Assembly (NCBI RefSeq): GCF_000350225.1 | Contig: NW_005178873.1 | Coordinates: forward strand, 434,884-498,883 | Origin: Chondrus crispus | Taxonomy: Eukaryota > Rhodophyta > Florideophyceae > Gigartinales > Gigartinaceae | Length of the DNA: 64,000 nucleotides | Direction of reading: 5' to 3' | Shown: in pieces, positions 52,285-62,136 of the stretch | Position numbering within the stretch: position 1 is the first letter of the stretch | Layout of the letters: each line of letters begins with the position of its first letter | Program-made: the position numbers and the translations under genes | Notes under the pieces: generated by a model | The model's database searches: none | What the model saw: only the letters and a program-made list of their open reading frames with translations | Told to the model about the DNA's origin: nothing

Positions 52285-52829
52285 CAGTAAGGCAACGAGC
52301 CTTACAGCCATGCACGCACAAACATGTCCTCCACGTGTACGGGACGCGTACTACACGTGGACTGTCATCCCCGCCGGCTGACAGCGTTACAGTGTCGGTA
52401 GACCGGCACTACTGTAGAGTTATGATAGACTACAATGTACATTAAATATGAGCGGACCGCCGGCGGTGGAGGACGACAAGCACGGACTTGTCAAGGATCC
52501 TCCACCTTGGTCCGCCCGCTTACTTTGAGGTACTTCCTTTAGTTACCTTAGAGTAGCACCGCCCGCGGGTTGAGGACGCACGCTACACGCCCACGAGCCG
52601 GCTCCGCCTCCGCCCGTCGGTACTGGATCGTCACCCAGTACCACTCCGGGGCGTCGAGGCGTCGAACTGCTCGCGCGTGCGCACGTCCTCCCCGATCCCG
52701 CTCTACCACCGCTACCTCAAGCCCGTGCTCGGTACCGTGGGTGGGCCGTGCTTCTATCTTCTCGCCGATCGGGGTCTTTCCGAACTGTCAGTACTCACCC
52801 CCCTCGTCATTGGGGGTGATTATACTACA
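52285..52829 (+). repeat. 5' LTR of element 2
   Basis: About 545 bp, ending in TACTACA right before the PBS. The exact left end is uncertain: the first stem cagtaaggcaacgagccttac matches the first stem of the solo LTR at 47540, but the canonical TG is not visible. A gccgccggcggtgg block and a gggggtgattata ending are shared with the solo LTR. Confidence 0.7.
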
Positions 52830-52830
52830 G

Positions 52831-52842
52831 TGGTCTCCCGAC
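52831..52842 (+). other. Primer-binding site of element 2
   Basis: tggtctcccgac, one nucleotide after the LTR end. The TGG start is as expected for a site that pairs with a tRNA ending in CCA. The same 12 bases follow the LTR of element 3, so the two families use the same primer. The tRNA is not identified from sequence alone. Confidence 0.7.
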
Positions 52843-52906
52843 CTAGAAGACTCTCAAGATCGAACCGAGAAGACTATCTTTTACCTCCGCGTCCGTACGC
52901 GTCGAG

Positions 52907-55318
52907 ATGAGTGGCAAATATCCCACCTCGATTCACTCGGAGCCCGCCGATGTGCGAGAGGCCGCGCTCCGCGTCCGAGTCGGCGACGGCGACGCTGGTC
53001 CTAGAGACCGCGAACCGTCGCCGGACTTCTCCGAAGGACGCGCTCGCGCGATGTACGATCGCATCGCGGAGTATATCGAAGATGTCCGAACATCCCTCCG
53101 TATCGACGTCTCTGACAGCGTCTACGCCCGCTGTATGGATGAGTTGCGCTCCCTCCGCGAAGGAAGGTTTGAGCGCGTAACTCAGTCCTTGGAGAACCTG
53201 CGCGCCCTCGTCGACCAGCTACAGTCCCGTTTGGTACTGGTCGAAGAGGCGCGCATCGATTCCCCCGCCGTGGACGTTGCAGGTCGATCCGCGAGTGCAA
53301 ACTCCGGGGTCCGACGCGACCCGCAACCCTTCCCATCAGCCGAACAGATGGGAGCGTTCGCGCACGTGGCAGCGGATCTCAACTCAGCGCGCCGCCGTGC
53401 CCGTGAGATGGAACGGACCTCGGCCGAGAGGCCGCCCGGAGCCCCGTCGAGTGGGCCCGGTGCCACGGTTCCTCCGGGCGCATCCGGAAGGCAGGAGTGG
53501 CCCCCAACTGGAGCCGTCACCAGTCGGAGGGCGGAGGACATCAAGCCGACGGCGGACGCGAACTTCGCGTCCGAGACTCAAGCCCTGCCATATGCATCCG
53601 GAAGCATGCGGCAGTCCCAAGGGGTACCGAACGAACCCGACCGTGGCCGTGGAGGAGTCGCCTGCGGATCAGGGGAACCGATTCTCCCCTTCGGTCCTCG
53701 CTGGGGCGGCTACCAGCCAGCGGATCTTACCGCGCATCCCGGCCCCGTCGACGTCCGAACGTTGCCCGTCACGCCGTTCGGAAGGTTGGGCCCCGCCGAA
53801 CCCGGGTTCGAGCCCGTCCTCACCATGATACAGGAGTTCAGCGCCGTCGCGAACTACCGCATGTACCGGTTGGACAACACCTCGAGGCTCGTTACCTCGG
53901 GTGACGCCGGACGGATTGCAAAGTACGTCCGACGCTACCGTGGGCTCCGTCCCACGATGAAGAGCTTCGACGGTACTGACGCGATTCAGTTGCTCCCGTT
54001 CCTGAATGATATCCGGATAACCTTCAATGCCCAGCACCTGACCGAAGGTGTGGCAATCCGTGTCTTCGCTCACTTCCTCGAGCGGGACGCGGAGCGGTTG
54101 TATACGAGTTACACCATGCGCGGCCTCCGCGCCGGCCAGCTCCATGACGACACGAGCTGGCCTGGTCTCGTCAACCAATTTATCAAACACTACCTAACCG
54201 ACGACGTGTTAGGGGAAGCGTTTGATGCTGTCGCGTCGGCGCGACAGCTTCCTCACGAAACCGAGAACACGTTCGCAGACCGGCTGGAAACCGCCGCGTT
54301 TCGACGCACGGCCGTGTTCTCAGAACAAGCCCTCGCGCACTACTTCGTGCGCGGGTTGTCCACTGCGACCCGGGCCGCAGTAGCAGAGACGATGCAAAGG
54401 TTGCCCGGACAACAGAAGACCGAACTCTCAACGATTCGCCGTATCGCAACGGCCTAGGGTACAACCTACCGCGCCCGTCGCGGGTTGCCACTGCCGGATC
54501 CGAAACCGGCAGCGAAGGGAGTCCGAACTCCAAGGTCGCACGGAACAAGTTCGCCTGCGACCGCCCTCCACATTGGAGAAGATGAGTGGCAGGTCGACCC
54601 TGTCCTCATTACACAAGGCTTCGACCGGGCGGGAGGCCGACCCCCTACGCTAGCTTCGACCGGTTCGACTGGAAGCTTCGCAACGGCGTTCGCGCACACG
54701 CCAACGGCCACGTGTGGACCGAACCACAACATGGCCGAGCTGGATATCTCCCGTCGAGAAGGAGACCGCCGGCTGCCCAACGTGCCTTGACTCACCGATG
54801 AGGAGGCAAGCCACGCGACGACTTTCGCGTCGACCGATGGCAGCGCGTACATTTGTTGGCTGTGCCGGACGTACGGCCACGCCATGTACGCGTGCCCGTT
54901 CTTGTCGCCGGAACAACGTCAGTTCACGGCGTACAGGAACTACCGCTATCAGATGGAGACGCGCCCCGGAATGCGCAATCTCATCCAGCAGTGTACGCGG
55001 GCAGACCGAGGCCCGCGTCGAGGTGACCCGAGCCGATCGGGTGGGGGCGTCCGTTTTGCCCCTCGTGAAGGCGGGTACCGATACCGGGGGGCCGATCAAA
55101 GGGATCGACGTGACCCTCGTCGGATGGATACGCGATATCCCCGTCGAGATGGGCGAGGCGACCGGGGCCGACCCCCGTTGCCCCAAGGGGTACAGAACGC
55201 CATCATGTACCTCCAGGATTGGGCTGGGGAGACGCACCCCCAGCCCACGGAAGGAGGCGCAGGAGAGCCCGTTCTCTCCGCCCCTCGAATATTGCAACGG
55301 CCGGACGTTGCAATCTAA
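52907..55318 (+). pseudogene. Gag of element 2, with two in-frame stops
   Basis: One frame from the ATG at 52907 to TAA at 55316-55318, interrupted by TAG at 54455-54457 and TGA at 54788-54790. The N-terminal 250 residues are disordered and Arg/Glu/Pro-rich. The central part (residues about 345-510) is a retrotransposon Gag domain (FNAQHLTEGVAIRVFAHFLERDAERLY, LVNQFIKHYLTDDVLGEAF, ETENTFADRLETAAFR). After the second stop the same frame gives a zinc knuckle, CWLCRTYGHAMYAC (CX2CX4HX4C), and an Arg-rich tail. The stops are probably decay. Confidence 0.78.
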
Positions 55319-56383
55319 GGCCACGAAGTATCCGATTGCTTCGTAGAAGATGCCCAGTCGGGGTGGGGAAACCGTCCCCATCCGCGCGGCCAGGGGCCCG
55401 TCGACGCGCTAGCTAACGATAGCCAAGCGAATAGCACTGAGAGCTCGGCTAGTTCGAAAACCCCGTAAAGACGGTTACGTTCGCGCGGTCGCGTGAACCG
55501 TCTTGTCACACCAACCTAGACCCGCCCCTATTTGTCCCCGGCGGGGGAGGGTAATGTTTACCGATATTATTCCCCTCAACCCCGCACAAGCGCACCGAGA
55601 CACCCGTAAGCTCGGTGCGAAAGGACGAAGACGCTGAGGCAACCGTGAACCCGGCGCTGATGGAAGAAGGCACTGTGGCAACCGTGAGCCAAGTGCCTAA
55701 CAAGAAGCGCATCGAACGCGCCGGCGGCCCGACCCAGGGGGACCCGGGGCCGCCAGAAGAATTCAAGCGGCGTACGAACGCGACTTGTCGCGGGGACGCG
55801 GCCGACCGAAGGGCACCCCGCGACCAAGGCCGAAGGACGCGGAAGAGAAGTCGGAACAGCCGCTGGCGTCCCAGGCGGAACGATCTCGCCGAGCCGGGCA
55901 CGCCGAAGGTGGTCGACGGCGTCATTTGCCTTATGACGTCGAAGATTTACAACGTCCTCGGTTCGATAGCCACGGAGGGACCTTCTTCCCGATTGGTCGC
56001 GTTACGTCATCCGCGACGCGCCACTGCCCCGATTGGCAGGCGCGAATAGTAACCCGCTAAAGCTCTCGGCCGTCGTACGTCTGGCCGTGCGGTTGAGGAA
56101 CACGACGTTCCGAATTCCGTTCGTCGTGGCGGACCAGCTCGCTGTGCCGGTCCTCCTGGGTACTGCCTTCATCGATGCACACGTACGAAGTATCGACATC
56201 AAAGCTCAACGGTTGGAGCTCCGCCAAGGTGGCTCCGTTGCCATCGTCGACGGGAAAGGGGAGCCGACTCCCCCAACCAGGCGGCACGGACGTCAGACAA
56301 GCCGGGCTGACGCACGCGACGAAACCCCGCAGGCGATCTGAATCGCCGGCTGGGTTACCATCCCGGCGAGGTCGCAGGCCCGT
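55319..56383 (+). pseudogene. Degenerate protease region of element 2
   Basis: No frame stays open across this stretch. The end of a retropepsin-like domain is legible in the frame at 56033-56341 (FRIPFVVADQLAVPVLLGTAFIDAHV, close to the protease C-terminal part of element 3, CTFIVCERLAAPVILGCEF). The catalytic Asp motif was not found. Several frame changes are needed to link it to gag and pol. Confidence 0.55.
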
Positions 56384-59020
56384 GTGCGCGTTACCACGAC
56401 CGGGAGGGGCCTCGTGTTTATAGAGCCGAAGCCGTCACTCCAACACCGACATGGAGTGAGGCTGACGAACGGCGTCGTCGAGGTCCTGCCGAATCAGACC
56501 TTCGAAGTCATCGTCGCGAACTTTTCGCGACAGGAAAGGCGGCTTCCAAAGCACACCGTCGTGGGATACGCGAAGCGCAACCCCCTCGCGATCTTGACGC
56601 CCGAACGTCGCGTCGCCGACGGGATTGCGCACGCACTACACCTCACCGACTTGACCGATCAAGTCGGAACGGCAGGAGCTGGTCGACCAGGCCCCGCCCA
56701 GGGGGCAACCGTCGAGAAGAGAGGAGCCGGTACGGACGGCCGACCGGCGAAGTGCCCGCCGCCGGAAGGGGGCACTGCACCCGCCTCTAAAAAGGATCCC
56801 AAAAATCCGCCGGAGGATTGGGAAAAAGAAATCGACTTGTCATACATCGATGATGACATTTTCCGGGGCCACGTGCTCGAGATGCTCCGTAAGCACTCGA
56901 GTCTGTGGAGCGGGGCGCTCGGAACGATCCGAGCGACCAAACACCGCATTCCCCTCGAACCGGGTACGAAGCCGATACGTTCAATGCCCTACCGAAAGGG
57001 GCCGGCCATGCGTGAGATGGTCGCCAAGGAAGTCAACAAAATGTTGAACGCAGGGGTCATCGAACCCGCGAGCACCGAGTGGGCGTCTCTCGTGGTGCTC
57101 GTACCGAAGAAAGACGGCTCTCTTCGGTTCTGCGTGGACTACCGGCGTCTCAACGCGAAGACGGCAGCGGATTCGTATCCGCTGCCCCGGATGGACGACT
57201 GCATCGATTCGCTCCGAGATGCAGCCGTTTTCACGACGTTGGACTGCAATTCCGGTTATTGGCAGATCCCCGTCGCTCCGGAAGACTGGGACAAGACCAC
57301 GTTCACTACGCATATGGGAACGTTTCGCCATTTGCGTATGCCGTTCGGGCTAAAGGGGGCACCGGCCACCTTCCAACGCGCCCTCGACATCATCCTATCT
57401 GGCGTCCGATGGCAGATATGCCTCGTCTACCTGGATGATGTCATCTTGTTCTCCCGTACGCACGGGGAACACGCGAAGCATCTCGACACTGTCTTGAGCT
57501 TGTTGAGGAGCTCCGGAATCTCCCTCAAGCTCAAGAAGTGTAGCTTCTTCCAACCGAAGGTGCACTACCTGGGGCACGTCATTTCCCCAGGTAAGCTGAG
57601 CGTCGCCGAAGCGCCAGCGAACGCTTTCAAAACGTTCACGTTCCTGAGGACCCTGACGCAGGTGCGGTCGTTCCTCGGGGCGTGTAACGTCTACCGCCGC
57701 TTCGTGAAGGGGTTCGCGAAAATTGCGCGTCCATTAACGGAAATGACGCGCAAAGACGCGGACCCCGACTTCGAAAACCCGACGGAGCCGCAACTTCAAG
57801 CATTCGAAGCGTTGAAGGAGCGGATGATTTCCCCACCGATCCTAGCATTGCCGCGGTACGGTCGGCCGTACATGATCGACACGGATGCTAGTGCCTATCA
57901 ACTGGGCTGTACGTTGCTCCAGGAACACGAAGAGGCGAACGATTGGCGACCCGTCGGGTATTGGTCGTACTCACTCCAATAGTGAGCGCAACTACAGCGC
58001 TACGGAGCGCGAATGCTTTGTCGTAGTGTGGGCCGTCCGCACACTACGGCCGTACGTCGAAGGTACCAAGTTCACCATCCGGACGGACCATGATGCCCTC
58101 CAATGGCTTATGTCCCTCACGGAGAGCTCCGGAAGGCTTACCCGGTGGCGACTGCGGTTGGCGCAATACGACTTCACCATCCAGTACCGCCCCGAGCGCG
58201 TGCACCAGGTGCCCGATGCCCTGTCACGCCTCGTGTCGCCAAGGGTCACCGACGACCCTCGCCCAGTCGTCGAGGCGGATGACGACATTCCCACCTTCGA
58301 TGCGGGTACGACCGTACGTGACATGTCGGACGAGCACGCGGACCACGTCTGTACCGCGAGCTGCGATCACAAGGCCGTCCATGTCTTCATGACAAAAAGG
58401 AACCAAGCCGGATCGCGAAGAGGTTCGTGCGTCCGTACGCGCGACGAGCCAAGGGGCAACGACGTGGCCCCTGCTCTTGAAGGACCCACCTCGTTCTGGG
58501 AGGGGAACGACGAGTTTGACGCTGTCGACATCGAGCGCTCCGAACAACCCGAAGTTGGCGCGCCCGCCTCCACAGTCGCCCCTCTGCAGGACGACCTTCC
58601 GGCCCCTCGTACCTTAGAGGAGATAGCCGAAGAGCAACGCGTGGATGACTTCTGCCAGACCGTACTGGCGCGACAGTCAGAGTTCCGGGACTCCGCGTTC
58701 TTCGAGGACCACCACGGGGTGCTCAAACGGAGACACCCCTTCGACCCTGACATCGTGCAGGTCGTGGTGCCACGGACGCTACAAGCGCGGCTTCTCCAGC
58801 TCTGCCACACACCAACCATCGCGGGGCACCCGGGCCAGAACCGTATGTACTTCGCGCTCCGTCGCGAGTACTACTGGCCCCATCTCGCAGCAGATGTCGC
58901 AGCTACGGTGCGAGGGTGCCGAACATGCGCGATGAACCGTGTTAAGTTGCGGAAACACCTCAACCGTTTGAAGTTGTTTCCGGCAACACGGCCGCTTGAG
59001 AGCCTCGCCATCGACATCTT
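56384..59020 (+). pseudogene. Pol of element 2 (RT-RNase H-integrase start)
   Basis: The RT frame (56384-57982) is intact over its domain: KPIRSMPYRKGPAMREMV, VLVPKKDGSLRFCVDYRRLN, TTLDCNSGYWQIPV and the catalytic LVYLDDVILFSR. RNase H starts in the same frame (MIDTDASAYQLGCTLLQEH). A 1-nt change near 57978 moves it to the frame at 57885-59141 (ERNYSATERECFVVVWAVRTLRPYVEG, TDHDALQWL, QVPDALSRL). The integrase zinc-binding domain follows (HTPTIAGHPGQNRMYF, CRTCAMNR). The core begins with ESLAIDIF and is cut by the LTR of element 3; the residues after it in the open frame are LTR sequence. Confidence 0.82.
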
Positions 59021-59740
59021 TGTAGTGCACTGTTACGCCTCCCTCAATCGCGAGGCATACGCGGGATGCCACCCTCCCGGGTGCGCATCCCACGTGTTTC
59101 CCACGTATGATCGTGTACATGTACCACGTGTAATCGTGTAACTACCCACCCAGGCATGGCCGGGTATAAGCCCTGTCGAAGTACGGACAGTCTGTCACTC
59201 CACGTCTAGGCGTGTCGATTCCCATGTGTAGGCGGGTATCATAACCCTATACAGGGGGAATTGCGTACTGTACAGCCCTGAGGCTGGTACGCCGGTAATT
59301 ATTGCCATGTTCTAATTAATTAATAATAATAATTATTATTATTACGACGTCGACTAGTATATAGTCGACGCTCGACCGTAAGTAAAGAAGGCACAAAGCC
59401 TTGGGTTTTACTCTCGAGTCTTTGGATCCGCGGTAGTAGCCTCGCGCCGGTCTAGCACATAACGTGCTACACCACGCGAGCCCATCTACGACCGCGAATC
59501 CCAACCGCTCTACCGCGCGTGCTGCTACCGAGGATACTAACCGCTCTACCGCGCGAGACGTCCCTACCGCTCCGCCCCCTCTGGGCGATCCCCTGCTCTA
59601 ACCCTCCTTTTTGTTACCTACTGCGCCGATCGCGCCCGGACCCCGTTGCCGGTTATCACCGGGTGGTCTCCCGTACAACCCGCGTTCCGAACACGCGTGC
59701 TCTGCCCTGGGGTTATACACCGCGACCCCAGTGCACGACA
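59021..59740 (+). repeat. 5' LTR of element 3
   Basis: 720 bp bounded by tgtagtgcac and gtgcacgaca, an inverted repeat with one mismatch and the TG...CA ends of LTRs. It sits directly against the broken integrase of element 2. Inside are an (aat)n/(att)n stretch at 59321-59345, the near-palindrome cgtcgactagtatatagtcgacg, which contains a TATA-like tatata, and repeated cgctctaccgcgcg blocks. Confidence 0.85.
59321..59367. repeat. AT-rich self-complementary stretch in LTR 3
   Basis: taataataataattattattatta is an exact inverted repeat, followed at once by gacgtcgactagtatatagtcgacg, a second imperfect palindrome. Together they could form two adjacent hairpins near the presumed core promoter of the LTR. 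Confidence 0.75.
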
Positions 59741-59743
59741 TTT

Positions 59744-59755
59744 TGGTCTCCCGAC
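59744..59755 (+). other. Primer-binding site of element 3
   Basis: tggtctcccgac, three nucleotides after the LTR end, identical to the PBS of element 2. Confidence 0.7.
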
Positions 59756-59843
59756 GTAGAATTCTGCGGAGTCTCTAACCCCTTTCTCTTTTCTAAATGT
59801 TTCTTTTGAGGGTGCTCACCACCGTTCACAGGTGTTTCAAGAC

Positions 59844-62108
59844 ATGGTGTCCGGGTCGGAGAGTTCCCGAGAAACCCGTCCCCGAGACGTTACTGCGCCC
59901 GTAGCGGCGTGGATAACTCGGAGCTGCCGTGAGGCGCTCCGAGAAGCCGAAAGGTTTACGCTCACAACGGTGGCGGAGAAACTCGCAGCGCACTCGTCGG
60001 CGCTACGAGAGAACCTCAACTCCTTCGTGGAGGAAACCGTCGCCACGCAGGCGGATGTACAATCCGCGCGCGAGCGCGATCGCCTCTCCGCCCTGGAAGG
60101 CGTATTGACCAAGGCCTGGCAAGGAGACATCGAGGCCAGGGTCGAGGAGGCGATCCTCCCTCTGAAAACGGAGATCACTACTGTAACGGAGGAATTCAAG
60201 TCCCTCCGTCAGGAAATATCCGTCCTCAAGACGTACCGCCCCGATCCGGCGCCTGTTACTCAGGACGGATTGGTGGCGCCCACCCCAGCCATTGCTGCTG
60301 TTAAGCCTCCGGCCATTGGCGGAGTTACCACAACTCCGCCCTCGGGCGAAGTGCCAGTCACCTCCCGGAGACGGGAGTTACCTCCGTTGGACGAGAACTT
60401 ACTCTTGTCCAACGTCACGATCCCGGCGTTACAGGCCGCGGGGATACCCGTCCCCTCCGTGGGGACCGGTCCCTAACTATTCGCCGACCCGACGGCGTCA
60501 ATGGTCCCCGCGAGGGCGTTCCCAGGGGACGCCCCCGCCGGTCAGGACCCCCGTGAGGGTGAATTACCCTCCCGGAATCCCCCGGGAGGAAACCCCGACT
60601 CGGGGGGAAGCTCCGACGGCGATGGCGAGGGACGACGAAAAAAGTCCAAGCCAAGCCAGAAGAAACGCGACTCTCGACGTCGGAAGGGGGGCAAGAGTGC
60701 CTACCCGCCATCCGAGGGACCCTCCTCGTCGTACTCGAGCTCAGCCTCGTCTTCGCCCTCTGACTCGGAATTGGATTCCGAGTCGGAGTCACTCACGGCC
60801 CCGCAGCCGACGTTCGGCCCCAGACAGAAGCACGTCTCCGTCTGGAAGCCGACGAACCACCGCTTCCGGGGCGTATGTAATTACCGAGCGTATCGCCTCG
60901 AGGACACGAGGCAGACCGTGGATGACAAGGTCTACGCCTCGACCCGTAAGAGGGTACAGTACCTCCTCGTGGTGATGGGAGATTACAAGTTCAGCGGGGT
61001 GGACCCAATCAGAGTCATAAGTTTCCTTGCGCGTTGCAAGGAGAACTTTGATAACGCCAATATGACCGAGGCGATGGCCCTGATGGCTCTCCCCCACCTG
61101 TTATCCCCGCCGGCAAAAGAGGCGTATGAGTCCCAGAGAGGGTTACACCACAAATCCCAAGGGATCGCGACCTGGGCGGCAGCCGTAAACTGGTTGCTGC
61201 GCACTTACGCGACCAACCTCGAAATTGAGCACGCCCTCACTGCGCTGAGAGAATTACGCCAAAAACCGGGCGAACTGGAAACCGAGTACGCCACTCGGAT
61301 GCTGAACGCCCTCGGGAGATGTGGCGACGTACACTGGCCCTACGAGAGGACTACCCTGTTCATCGAGGGTCTCACGCCGGCGATCAAGCCGTTAGTTCTG
61401 CAAACCCGCGAGGATCGACCGCCATCCTCGTTCGGGGATACGGTGGCTCACGCGCGCTCCCATGGAGAGGCCCTCCGAGCTCGGCAAGCCTCGAGTCGCC
61501 GGGTGGAATTTGCTAGGCCCTGCCCTGGTAAGCAGGTCCTTGCCGCTCTTGAGAGCGTTCCGTCCTCCACGACCGGCCCCACCGCCAGCTACCAAACGGC
61601 GGCGGGTGCCGAGAATTACTTCGCCACGGAAGGGGACAACGATGGCGGGATGCCTTCCCTGCCAACGGAGGACTCCTCCTTCAACGATGGAGATTCGCTC
61701 TTCTACGGCGACCGGCGCAAGCCGTACCAACCCGCTGCGGAGCGTACGGGGAGCCCCCACGGGCCCGCCTTCGGGCGGCCCTCCCGGAACATCCAGAAGG
61801 ACCTACGGGGACCCCCGTCCCCGCAGATCATCTGCTTCGCCTGTTACAAGGTCGGGGACCATATAGCCCCTGACTGTGACTTAAAGGTGAAGGATGTCTC
61901 CCTCGTACCCCATCAGTACGAGAAGCTGAGTACGGCACAGAAAGGCCGGGTCCCCTCGGACGCGTACCTCCGCGCCGTTGCTCTCCTCAGTTATGAGGCC
62001 AACCGGTTAATTAATCCCGCTACCGCGGCCGACCCGCCGCCGCATTTAGGCACGGGGACGAAGACTACCCCGCCCCCTGACGGCGTTCGACAACCTCCAA
62101 AAAACTAG
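59844..62108 (+). CDS. Gag of element 3 (one in-frame TAA)
   Basis: The frame runs from the ATG at 59844 to TAG at 62106-62108, with a single TAA at 60474-60476 that divides it into a 210-residue N-terminal part (helical, charged) and a 535-residue C-terminal part (own ATG at 60501). The C-terminal part has an Arg/Ser/Pro-rich disordered start (KKSKPSQKKRDSRRRKGGK), a Gag domain (VISFLARCKENFDNANMTEAMALMALPHLL, LETEYATRMLNALG) and one zinc-knuckle-like motif, CFACYKVGDHIAPDC, with five residues where the usual CX2CX4HX4C has four. Whether the TAA is decay, or splits Gag into two proteins, cannot be told from this copy. Translation ends at the TAG just after the slippery heptamer, or continues into pol by -1 frameshifting. 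Confidence 0.75.
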
Positions 62109-62136
62109 GAGAACCTCAGCCCGCAGCAGCTGAGGT
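62099..62136 (+). promoter_or_regulatory. -1 ribosomal frameshift signal between gag and pro-pol of element 3
   Basis: The heptamer A AAA AAC (62099-62105) lies in the correct phase of the gag frame (cca aaa aac) and is directly followed by the gag stop TAG (62106-62108). A 7-nt spacer (62106-62112) separates it from an 8-bp perfect stem, acctcagc (62113-62120) with gctgaggt (62129-62136), around an 8-nt loop. The pro-pol frame is exactly -1 to gag and open across the overlap (62081-62108). This is the X XXY YYZ arrangement known from retroviruses and coronaviruses. Confidence 0.82.

Larger units (their letters stand above)
52285..59020 (+). mobile_element. Ty3/gypsy LTR retrotransposon (element 2), decayed and 3'-truncated
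   Basis: The 5' LTR, PBS, gag, protease remnant, RT, RNase H and the start of integrase are in order on the plus strand. The coding region has in-frame stops and frameshifts. It ends at 59020, inside the integrase (LESLAIDIF), where the LTR of element 3 begins. Its own 3' half and 3' LTR are not in the window. Confidence 0.85.

Noticed and set aside
58985..59141. C-terminal 40 residues of the element 2 integrase frame
   Set aside because: From 59021 on this is LTR sequence of element 3 read through by chance.
60292..60975. 227-codon Pro/Arg/Ser-rich frame overlapping element 3 gag
   Set aside because: It is a +1 shadow of gag without domain features; the gag frame has the Gag domain and the knuckle.
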